Positions 51,201 to 61,675 of a stretch of DNA of 64,000 bases are shown here, piece after piece. The translations under genes and the position numbers were made by a program. The stretch spans positions 12,782,040 to 12,846,039 of the forward strand of contig CM065170.1 in the NCBI GenBank assembly GCA_033026295.1, given 5' to 3'. Each line of letters starts with the position of its first letter. The first letter of the stretch is position 1. This DNA is from Channa striata (lineage: Eukaryota > Chordata > Actinopteri > Anabantiformes > Channidae). The notes under the pieces are model-generated. The model made no database searches and had not been told where the DNA came from. It worked only from the letters and a program-made list of their open reading frames with translations.

Positions 51201-52169
51201 AAAATTTGAACTAGAGCTGCAATAAATAATCAATGAATCAGTGTCTCCATAGTTATTCAAATGAGAACTGCTCTGCCAAGCGATCATTTGTTTAATCAAA
51301 AATGCCAACTATGTGACGGTTCTATATTATTTGATGTTTTTCTTAAATGTTTTTGATAAAATGTCTTCGGGCGTTGGGCTTTTTGCTGTACTAAACAAAC
51401 TGACATATGATAATATTTGCAAAGATGTGATGGCCAAGTTTTACAATTGTCACACACATTATAGACCAAACAAAGTATCTAATGCTAATGCAATGCAATT
51501 TTGTGTTCGTATGGCCTGTACTCATTTGGATGGTTGCAAGTTGGAAAATAATTAGTTAAGTCCATCTCATAAATGTCTTGCTACTTGTTACTGTGCTTCA
51601 TCCAGCTCTCAATTTAGGTGTGTGAAAAAGTCCAGTTGACACGATTAAACCTTCAACGGATAATCAAATCTGCACGACTGAGAGCCTGCATCAACATTCA
51701 AGTGGTCATTTATCTTAAATCTGCTCAAAAATGTGGAGAATCCCAAGTGTTTGAATAACAATATTTAAGTTAAAAATGATCAGCATGCATAACTCTATTG
51801 ACAGTCCCCTGTTGAGAACTAAAAACAAACATAATTCAGATTTGGAATCAGGTGCCAAACACCAGACAACCCCAGCATGCAATAATACACTCTTATGGCT
51901 AAAATATGAGTATGCAGTATTACTACTGAGTGTGGCTGTAATGCAGTCTCAGTGCCTACAGTGGACAGGACTGAGGCAGATCCAATGCTTTTGCAGCTTC
52001 TTAAATCAAACTGTATTCTAAAACCCCTGGGGAGCCACACTTCCAAAATCTGATGTGCCCGGACTCATGTTCCTGGCAACTTTCCCTGTCCCCTCCCTGG
52101 TATGAAAGTGTAATAATCTGATTATGGATGGGGGTCCTGACCAGACCGGGGGCCTGGCTTCATCTCACC
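48241..52169 (-). other. itpkb: itpkb intron 1
   Basis: About 3.9 kb between the non-coding first exon and the exon that holds the start codon. No gene or recognised mobile element was seen. Confidence 0.6.
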
Positions 52170-52560
52170 TCAGCGCCGTCCGTGCTCCTCCGGGCTCCTC
52201 CAGGACACTGGTGTAGGTCTGACAACCAGCCGAAATAACACGAGGATGTTTCTCTCTCTCTCTCTGCGCGTGTGTGTCTCTCTGTGTGTGTGTGTGTGTG
52301 TGTGTGTGTCTTTGACACTCCAAAACGACACAAAACACACGGACTCGGCTCCTTGTGCCCCCCACAACTTCTTCTCCAACTCCGCCGGGCGTTTGGTTTC
52401 TTCCACGGACGAGCTCGGTCGACGCCGGGTTTTCTTTTTTCTCGCTTCTTCACCTTCTCCCTCAAAATCCTCCTTCACACAAGAAGCTGATTTCAAAATG
52501 TCTTTCTCCGCCTGTTGCAGCCTTTTGCTTCTTGTCCTTCGCCTTATTTCGGGAAAGCGT
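52170..52560 (-). promoter_or_regulatory. itpkb: itpkb non-coding first exon and CpG-rich promoter region
   Basis: Reading on the minus strand, a donor GTGAGA follows GGCGCTGAG with the exon ending near 52169. It would splice to the acceptor at 48240. The surrounding 52150-52900 is CpG-rich and contains TG, TC and CT microsatellites at 52250-52309, 52692-52717 and 52728-52785. The transcription start is not visible; the upper boundary given is a guess. Confidence 0.5.
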
Positions 52561-52691
52561 CCACGCACTTCGGGCCGAACAGTGAAATCCTTCCACGGTT
52601 TCTCCTCTGGATAAATAGTTCTGGGGAGCTTTCTGTTGTCATGCCTGTTGCTCGACACCTCAGTGTTCGTAGTAAAGCGCTGTTTGTCTGC

Positions 52692-52785
52692 GTGTGTGTG
52701 TGTGTGTGTGTGTGTGAGCCGGAAGCGTCTCTCTCTCTCTCTCACTCCCTTTCTCTATCTCCCTCTCTCTCTCTCTCTCTCTCTT
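52692..52785. repeat. (GT)n and (CT)n microsatellites in itpkb promoter region
   Basis: A GT run at 52692-52717 followed by CT-rich repeats at 52728-52785. They form long purine-pyrimidine and polypurine tracts upstream of itpkb. Confidence 0.95.
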
Positions 52786-53153
52786 TGAAAAGCTGTGCGC
52801 GTGCTCGTTCACCAGGCTGTGCACGCACGTGCACGGCAGGGAGTTGTAAAGTGGACCCTCGCGTGCACACGCGCGTGCCCGCGAATTAACTTAGTCTATG
52901 AATACAATGGACAATGTATGAATGTGCATTTGTTTATTGTTTGTTCAACGGTCATGAGTCAAACCAAAGAGCCTAAAAGTTTTTTTGTTTGTTTGTTCCT
53001 TTTGGTTTATTAATTATTCCTATTATCGTTATTGGGATTTTGAAATGAGTATTAGGCATTAATTTGCTGCAAACAGCTTTTTTTTTGCTTGCTGTTCATT
53101 AAGTGATGCTTATTTTGACTGCATGTGTTACACAGACTGACAGTTACTGTGAC

Positions 53154-53181
53154 TGTGTGTGTGTGTGTGTGTGTGTGTGTT
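53154..53181. repeat. (GT)n microsatellite
   Basis: GT run upstream of itpkb. Confidence 0.95.
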
Positions 53182-54513
53182 TCAGTTCAGTGAGAAGAAC
53201 ATACATGACATATGGACCAGAGGATTGATGGACAATCACGTGCTTACTGAGTCCCAACAAGCCTCTTGATAGGAGACAAAATCCATAGTCCTGTACAAAA
53301 ATGTACTGAAGATAGTATCCAAAGCTAATATGAGGCTTTAGCAATATGAAACAATGAAATGATGTGGCTGTCTTCCAAAATTAAAGTCATTTTAGGGCTT
53401 ATGTCCCTCTGTGTGTCTCCGTGGACAGTGCTTTCATGTTGATTTGTAGTGGAAGAAACTCCAGCGGATATTCAACTACTACAACTGACTTGGAAAATTG
53501 AAGCCTTACATTATCTTCAGATGGACTTTGCATTTTGTCGCCCATCACTTAGCCTATAAGCATACTAGGAAGGAATTTCCTAATTGCTTGTATACCCAGG
53601 ACGGATGACTACAACAGGCAAAACCTGTTCCAGCAGATTTGTTTAGACCCCTGACTACTAACTTTAGACTAATTTGGAAAGTTGTTAATCAATTATTTAA
53701 TAGGCTTATTATTTATGAGCATTTACAGTTACATAAATTCCCTAGACTCAAGGCATTCATATGTACATTAATTAATGGTGTGCAAATAGTGGAAGTGGGA
53801 GAATTGCACCATAACAACAACAATAACAATAACAATAATAAGATTAAGATTAGACATAGATCAAGATTATGATGATGAAGTAATGCACCAATATAAAAAT
53901 GTCATGTAAACGTATTGCATTCGCTTTTTCTCTTAGCGTTGTCTTAAACTTAAGAACTAGACTTATGAATCCTGTTAATTGTAAATCTATTATATGTCTA
54001 TGTTTTTCTGAAACATAGAAACATTTGTTGCATCTGTGGCACATCTGTCCATCCGGGAAAAGAGATCTTGCCTCCATTGTTCTTCCTGAGGTTTTATCCA
54101 TTTTGTAAATTCCCAGACCTCAGGCACTGAACTCAGTGAGTTATTAATACTGACTCGTACATCCCTACTTGTTTTTATTGATCTGCTAATAAAGTGAATG
54201 TTAAAGAAGTTAGAGGAGGCTATGCTGGGAGTTATTTAATGTCATCAAACACTCTTGCCTAATAAAGTGATTCCAGTGTAAACTGTCGCGCCCAGACAAG
54301 TGGAAAACCAACCAACAGCACAGTGAAGCAGTCAGTCACCAACAGCCTGTACACGTGCACACATGGGTCTGATGCTGGCTTTAAGATAAACTGTGATGCC
54401 CAGCCTTGTTGAAATGTCAAAATCCTAATCCACCGGATGCCCAAAAACTGTAACCAACTGTGAAATTTCTATTCATCTGATATATATTTGATATACAGAT
54501 TTCTGGGTGATAC

Positions 54514-55268
54514 CAACTCCTCCAAACGAGAAACATGAAAACAATGAGGTAAATCGATAAATCAAATACAAGTCAGTGATAAAAAATTTGTATCAGGTTT
54601 TAACCTTTCTAAACAATAAATGCTCTCTCACAGATACTTAACTAAGTGAAAGTCATTGGACCTATGTATGTTTGGTTACATAATAAGTCCATGGATATTT
54701 GCCTGTTTATTGCAGGTTTCCATGCCATTATAAAGCATATGGCTGGACATTGTTGATTTGAATATAGCCAGCGATGGGACAATAGTAAAATAAAGTCTTC
54801 ATTAACTGAGGAGAATATAGCAATGTGCCTGTGACAGCAGCTGTGCCTACATAATAGTTTCTTCAAACAAGAAACATAAAAACAACCGCTTCTCTTAAAC
54901 ATATACAGATCAGTGATAATCATAAATAGTATCAAAATACCCATCTAAACAATACATCCTACAGATACTGAGCTAAGTGAAAGTCCTAAGTGAAAATCCA
55001 AACCTTTCTAAACCTTTCTAAACAATGAATGCTCTCTCACAGACACTTAACTAAGTGTTGAAAGTCATTGGACCTATGTATGTTTTTTCCATACTGGTCC
55101 AAGTCCATGAATATATATCTGTTTATTGCATGTTTCCATGCCATTATGGAGAGTATGGCTTGACATTGTTGATTTGAATGTGGCTGGTGATGGGCCAGTA
55201 GTAAAATGAAGTCTCCATTAACTGAGGGGAATCTAGCAATGTGCCTGTGACAGCAGCTGTGCTTAGAG
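54514..55268. repeat. degenerate direct repeat, two long copies and one partial
   Basis: The segment 54603-54855 (starting ACCTTTCTAAACAATAAATG and ending GACAGCAGCTGTGC) is repeated with about 80-85% identity by eye at 55012-55264. A partial copy of the leading part (54514-54650) lies between them at about 54855-54985. No coding capacity or terminal inverted repeats were seen. Confidence 0.8.
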
Positions 55269-56531
55269 GATCAGATCAGACTCATTAGAAATCTGTTGGA
55301 GTAACAAAACGTGGAAGGAGGAAAATACCATAAAGAAATCACGAGATAAGTCAGTACACATTAGGGTGAGGTACTTCATGGCCCATGCTGTCATCGGGAG
55401 GAGCAGTAATGTTGCCAATGATGATGAATGTACTCTGTTTATGGGCCAATTTATTGTCAGTTTTTCCTGTTACTTGCAGCACAATCTGGGGACAGTGTTT
55501 GGCGGAATGGTCAGCCAAGTAACAATCCTGCAACTGTAACCTCCCTGGGCGACTACAATAGATGATAAAAGGCATACAATCAAGCTTCAATCTTGTTGCT
55601 ACAGTTGCATCAGTGGATCAGTTTGTTACCATGGATACTGAAGGATGAGTTCCTTGCCAAAGTGTCCTCTCGAGACAGGAAACATTCACGTCAAGTTTGT
55701 CTGAGATATGTGACCAAAGGCTGGACAGCAGGTGGCTGCTGGAAAATTCTGGATACAACTTTCAAGAATATTTGGAATAAATGTGAAACTGGAAATGGAA
55801 CTATTTTCCTGCCAAACTAAAGACCATTACAGATTATATCATTCTTCATTTATTCATAAAAGTAGAGATTTGAAAAGTATTTACAGTACATATCCACAGT
55901 TTTGAACACTGGCATTGCCTCTCCTTGCAGAACGTAAGCAAAGCATTCATTGTGAAACTGCAAAACTGAAAGTGATGGAAAGTTGTAGAGAAACTGAAAT
56001 TTTAATTGTGACCACTGGCATCCAAATAACATTATAACAGAAGGAATTATAAAATGTCAGTCCAAATGAGTCAGTACATTAAAATACATTTTACACACAA
56101 ACAATATATTGGTACTAGTTTATTACAAAATTGGTAAAAACCAGTTTATAAAGACTGCAACATTTATATTTGTGTTGTATGATAAGGAATGTTAAAATCA
56201 CATACTTAAGAGGTATTTTCAGCGTAAATGGCAAAGATAAGAAATAATGTGAATTAATAACCGTTAACTACAGTAATGAAGTAAGACATTTTCCAAATTG
56301 TTTTACATTTTTAAGAATTATGTTTATCAATTTTATCATTTGTGTTAGCTAGTGATCTGAGATGTGAATTTTCCCTCAGTTCTCTTGCTATGAAATACAT
56401 AAAATTCCCATCATTTCTTGTAGAAAGTTTCAGTGTGACTTTGCGACTCTGACCATATCCTGTGACCTCCTACTGAAGAAAATAGACAAATTCATCACAA
56501 GTTTCTTCTAAAATATAATGAGTTTTATCTC

Positions 56532-56756
56532 TCAGCCCGCTACATAACCTTTATAAATTATATTACACCCATGTTTTTGTTCCACTTGGTCAGTGCGGCT
56601 AAGGTTCAAATTCTCCTCATCTGTCACGGAATCAGACTGCTGATGAGAAGAGCAGCGGCCTCCCTCTAGTGGTCCCTCTGTATCATGCAGGCTGACAGTT
56701 AGACCCTTACCCCCATTCATCTCTACCACCAGACCAGGCCTTTGGAGACAGCTAGA
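56532..56756 (-). other. unassigned open frame that could be a terminal coding exon
   Basis: On the minus strand, TTTGTTTGTGTTTCCTCCTCTAG ends at about 56757 and is followed by an open frame that reads CLQRPGLVVEMNGGKGLTVS and later DSVTDEENLNLSRTDQVEQK, then a TGA at 56532. The acidic, polar composition is unlike the surrounding AT-rich DNA. I do not recognise the family. It may be a chance ORF or a decayed exon. Confidence 0.2.
56657..56673. promoter_or_regulatory. CTCF-like motif
   Basis: GGCCTCCCTCTAGTGGT fits the CTCF core by eye. It lies between the divergent itpkb and candidate psen2 promoters. Confidence 0.35.
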
Positions 56757-58346
56757 GGAGGAAACACAAACAAATAGCGTACCTTTTGGCTTTGCCTTTT
56801 TAATGATTGCCACATTTAAACAATAAAAAGTGTATGTTAAAGACCAGTGACACAGCTTCCTCTGTTATTCTGAGAGTTTGAGAAACCTTTAGGGCCGACA
56901 CAGAGCCCATTTGAGCAACAATTTGGGGTCAGTGAGTGGGTGCTACTAGACAGTTGCTATGCTCACACACGTGGACACAAGAAATAAACGGAAACTTTGT
57001 ATATTTTCCTTTTAAGCTCTTTAATTCAACATACAGTGACAAACAGATGACTGGAAACTCTATCAAGCATACATACATCAAATTATTTGTCATATTTTAT
57101 CATTAGAATGTTTTGTTACCACTCATAATTTCCTAGTGCCCTCCATGTGAGGGTGGGAACATCATTAAAACAAGTCTAGAGATGGGTGCAAGCAAGTGAA
57201 TACTCATACAGTGACAACTCAAAAACAAGTTTCAGAGTAAACATTTTATTATCCCATCTGCTTTGTGGTGACAAGGCAATGGTGCCACCCATTAGTGCAA
57301 CCCGCCAAATGTTTCCTCTCTGTATTTTGGCTCTACCCTTTCTCAACATACTGCATTCTTTATCTTTCTATCAGCCTGTCCATCTGTTTGTTTCTCTTGT
57401 ACTCCTTTTTCTTTTGGTGTCTTACTCGTTTCCTTATTTGACACCTGAAACTTAAGTTTAATGTTACCACATACAAAGACATGCAGAGAGCGAGCAAGAG
57501 AGCCGGTGGTTGGAATTACATAAAACAAACAGGTGTGAACTGTGTGAGACGTATTTGTTTTGGTACTTGTTTGACACATAAGACGACAGAGACAGTAGAG
57601 TCGCAAAAGTAAAACACTTGTAGTCATCTAAGTCAAGTTCAACTTGTTCCAGCTGATTATCACCTGGGTTGGCAGGTAAAATTCAGTTTAAGTTGTGTGT
57701 GTCTAATTGGTGCAAAATGTGTTTTGTTATCATGTTTTTTTCTGGTATTAAAAGCTTGTCCATTTCACTAGGCTGAGTATGTACCTTTGTGCATTGGTGT
57801 ATTGGCATATGTGTATGTTTAATGTTGGCAAAATTCTGGCATTATATTTTTACAGTTTATACTATTTATTTCTAAACTATATTCAGAAAGTGGGGCAAAC
57901 AGTGGATTTGTCCTTGAGTCCACTTCGTTTCGAGCTTGGTTAAAAAGGAATAGACAGTAAGCAACATCACTCAGTGCTGCCCACAAATGGTGGTTTGCAG
58001 TCTGAGAGTTTTTGTTGAACATGATTAACCAGAGGTGTTTCCTCATGCATATCTGGTGCATCTGTGCAGTATTACAACAAACAACATGTTTGGTAATACG
58101 TTACTTCATTAGTAGCATTTTGTATGTATTAATTTCTGATTAATAGGCCTATGTATACTTTCACAAACATTGTCTTTAAATATCAGCTGGTTATATGTAA
58201 ATAGTTTTAATTGCACAAGGTTTAGAAGCATTATCAGATGCTTGCAGAGTCTTTAAGATTGTAGAAGGCACACCTTTTGCAAATTTACAATGCATTCAAT
58301 GTTTAATGCTAAAGAAAATTGTCAGTAGTCTATATCTTCAAAGAGG

Positions 58347-58697
58347 GGACCATGCTGGTGTGGTCACACATCAGGTCAGGGTGCCGCCTCATAGCTAGAA
58401 GGTCACTGGTTTGAATCCTCTGCTGGCTGCAGCCTTCTGTGTGGGATTTGCATGTTCTCCTGTGTTTGTGTGGACTCCCCACAGAAAGGCTGCATGTTAG
58501 GTTACAGTAGTTGGTAACTTTAAAGTGTCTGTAGGTGCATGTTGTCCGTCTGTGTATGCCACTCTGCATTGGCCCTGAGATAGGCTGGAGACCTGTCCAC
58601 GGTGGACCCTGCCCTTTGCCCAGTGCCACAATGACAGGACCAGCCTCCCCCATCACCCTGAATAAGATTTGTGGTTACAGATAATGGATGGATGGAT
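58347..58697 (+). mobile_element. tRNA-derived SINE-like element with (ATGG)n tail
   Basis: A box B-like GGTTTGAATCC at 58408-58418 is followed by GCATGTTCTCCTGTGTTTGT and, later, AGGCTGGAGACCTGTCCACG and TGGACCCTGCCCTTTGCCCA. It ends ATGGATGGATGGA. I recognise this as a repeat family widespread in teleost genomes. The copy is diverged. Confidence 0.75.
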
Positions 58698-60912
58698 AAA
58701 TCTTCAAAGTCCTTTATCCAGTAATCAGTTTGAATAGACTTCAGTGCACTTTAATGAAGTCAGATGATTTTCACCAGAGCACTGGACATATCTTGAGTGA
58801 TTGTCTAATTTAATAATGCAGTTTGTGCTCCACATGTGAAGTGGGTTAGCAGGGGTGTAACAATTCAGCTGATTGATCACAGAAACTTTATGAATGATGA
58901 AGTATACACACATTGTGAAAACAAAAACACCAAAAGAGAATAGAATGTTTAATTTCTTCATCACGTTGAAAAGTGCTACATATTTGTGTAACAGTGGACA
59001 TATAATGCAGCTTTTATTTTAAGCATTCTTTAACTATGTTTCCTAATAAACAGTTTAACTGTTGGTTTGCTTCATATCTTGGTAAGGTCATAAATTATTG
59101 TCAGACACAGGTTTGAATGATTAGGGCTGAGGGATGACTGGGCAGTAGCTGAATGTCTGAATCATAGTTGTTCTAGAGGGCAGTGTTTTGCCGTCCAGAT
59201 GGCCTTATCGGGGTAATTCCCTTCAGAAGGACTCACTACTAATCCTCCAGAGACTCTATACTGGACTGTAGCTTCCTGGCTGTAGCAATCTGTGTTTCTG
59301 ACCATTAGCAAAAACCCTTATTGGCAGAACACTGCGAGTCTGTGAGCACAGGAGCAAAGAGGAGTGGTTTTCAGTGGTTTGTGTAGGACACACAGAAGGA
59401 AATGAGGTGGTCGGACCTAAGAAAGGAGAGAGTAAGAGAGCAAGGTCAGAGAGACCTTACATCAGGTCAGGCTGATTAGGTGTAGAGTCAAGATTCACGA
59501 CTGTCTTAATCTCAGTGTGGGAACTATTTCTGCAATATGGGACCTTTCACAATCAGGTACATGTATCTGACTTTTTTTACTTTTTATGTTTTCTTAGAGA
59601 GCTAGATCAGTTTGTTTTAGTTTAGACCCAGTAGAAACTTCCATAGGGAACTTGCTGCACAACACACGTACAGCCTATAGCAAAGATGACAACACTCTAC
59701 AGTTAGGATAATGTAAGTATATAAAATAAAAGGGCTCACCATGCTTTATTTATAGAACAAATTTTATATTTATATATAACAAGTCTTTTAGCTTTAGGTT
59801 TCTTGACTTTTGGTTTTTTAAAGGGTGGTTGAATTGTCCTTCCATCTGTTGATTTCGCAGAATTATTAAAGTGATATTGTCCTTGCAACACCCTTTGTTA
59901 TTTTGATTATGATCTGAACTGAGACTGATAAAGGTCAAGCTGCTCTGGGAACATCCTCCCCAGCAGACTGCAATTCAATTTAAGAGCTTGTGAGTTGTAA
60001 GACTTTTAGCACAAAGGGAGGTGACTGCAATTCACTTATCCCACTATTATTTGTATGATTAAATGTTCCAAAGTGGGTGTGTTTCCTCTCACTCTGCTAA
60101 CATGTGGACATTATGTCAATAAAATTTGACTAATACAAGACTGTTCGCAGTCACACCAAAGATAACATCTGCTGTATGTCTTTTTATCATGCCTTATCTG
60201 GATGCTCATTTAATCTAGTGACGATTAATCAGATATAACAGTTTCACAGCTGAACTTGAATGATTTAGATTTTTATTTGCTCACTTGCATTCTCATTGTG
60301 TAGTGTAACCACAGTCAGAATTTTTTATTTTGTTTATGCAGCGCAATGGCATAAAATGACATTATCATCCCTATTTCACTGATCTTGACCTTTTCAAATA
60401 CATCAAACTAAAGTATGCATCTGTAGCAGATGTAACACAAGCTGATGTGATGTAAAATGAAGCCCAGGGTTTAAAGTAATGTCTAATAGTACTTATGCTT
60501 AATTGTGTTTATGTGTGCTTGCTTTTCTGGCCTTCTGTGATCTGCTTCTCTGTTGGATTCATGATGCACTGCCTATGGTAAGTCCAATTAAATACATCTA
60601 TTAGTTACTTATTTGGCTCTGGGCCTACATTCATTTGCAAAATGTGATGACTGAATTTCATTCTACTCCTTGTGCTATCCCAAGGCCCCTTCCTTTTTAT
60701 TTTTTAAATATTTTGAAATGAATATGTTTCTGAATGAAATTCGCTCAAACTACAATGCTACTATGTAGTTGTTTACTCTTCCTCTTTTGTGCATGTCAAA
60801 CCTCCACTAAGCCAATTACAAGAGCTACTGTAATCTGGGTGTGGGTATATATGTAAGAGGTTTGTGTGTGTGCACAGTGGCAGTAACCAGATCTGTTGTT
60901 ATGCAATGACCA

Positions 60913-60933
60913 GTGTGTGTGTGTGTGTGTGTG
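60913..60933. repeat. (TG)n microsatellite
   Basis: Short TG run. Confidence 0.9.
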
Positions 60934-61330
60934 AGTATGTTTGTTCTGTCTGCTTGAAGAGAGTCTAGAAGACAAATAATAAGTGTATTTTTAGATTAAT
61001 TTTGAAGGGGCATTGTTATTACACAAGATTTTGCACTAAAGGCGATATAGAATGTTTACTATTAGACCATCTCTTTATTTTGTTGTATGATGAGACAAAA
61101 TGCTCACTCAAAAAAAAGAAACTGTTGATACACGAAGAAAACCTACTGTGCAAACAGAATAAAAATTACAAAAGACTAGCATAAAACAGCGTAAGATTGT
61201 GATCCTTACAAATTAACTCATTCTTTATTTTTATATTATACTTTTTACAATGGTAAAATGTACATGAACTATCTCCAGAGAAGATGTGGTGGAATAGGCA
61301 AAATGTCTTCAGTGTTGTAGTGACGCACCA

Positions 61331-61347
61331 TGTCCTCTAGAGGGAGA
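61331..61347. promoter_or_regulatory. CTCF-like motif near the plus-strand promoter
   Basis: TGTCCTCTAGAGGGAGA, a palindromic variant of the CTCF core, about 100 bp upstream of the CCAAT boxes. Confidence 0.3.
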
Positions 61348-61419
61348 TGCCTCGCCACAGTAGCGTTGCCACATCCTCAACGAACGTCCTCAAACACGGA
61401 CAGACCGAGCGAGCGACCA

Positions 61420-61675
61420 ATCACACGTCAGTATCTAATACAGTAATCCACGCGAGCCAATGAGAGGTGGCAGAAAAGATATTTTCACTGTATAGGGCGG
61501 GTCTTGACAGTGATCGGCACCTCTGTCTTGAGCCCTGGCCAGATTTTCAATGTGGACTGTAGTTGAGATTTTTGGAGGCTGAGATAGTGGGACGTACGTT
61601 ATTATTTGGAGGAGAACCGAGAGAGAGGCCACATTTGAAAAAGTTCCCCACGCGGATCGTGAGAAATTACATCAG
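61420..61675 (+). promoter_or_regulatory. promoter and non-coding first exon of a plus-strand gene, possibly psen2
   Basis: CCAAT (about 61418), an inverted-orientation GCCAATGAG (about 61456) and a GC box AGGGCGGG (about 61493) precede a CpG-containing stretch. That stretch ends in a strong donor, CATCAG|GTAAGG, at 61675/61676. The exon has no convincing start codon, so it is probably 5'UTR. In human, PSEN2 lies head to head with ITPKB and has non-coding first exons, so psen2 is the first candidate. No presenilin coding sequence is in the window to prove it. Confidence 0.5.

Larger units (their letters stand above)
52900..61370. other. intergenic region between itpkb and the next plus-strand gene
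   Basis: Holds the direct repeat above, a SINE-like element (about 58347-58697), an unassigned minus-strand ORF (56532-56813), a (TG)n at 60913-60933 and two CTCF-like motifs. No recognised gene. Confidence 0.5.

Noticed and set aside
48181..52465. N-terminal extension of Itpkb through the first exon
   Set aside because: The frame is open but no in-frame ATG was seen, and the sequence runs through a CA/GA microsatellite. The ATG at 48180 matches the mammalian start region.
55351..55820. Pair of short ORFs on opposite strands resembling a gene fragment
   Set aside because: No family resemblance, no splice context; most likely decayed repeat or chance.
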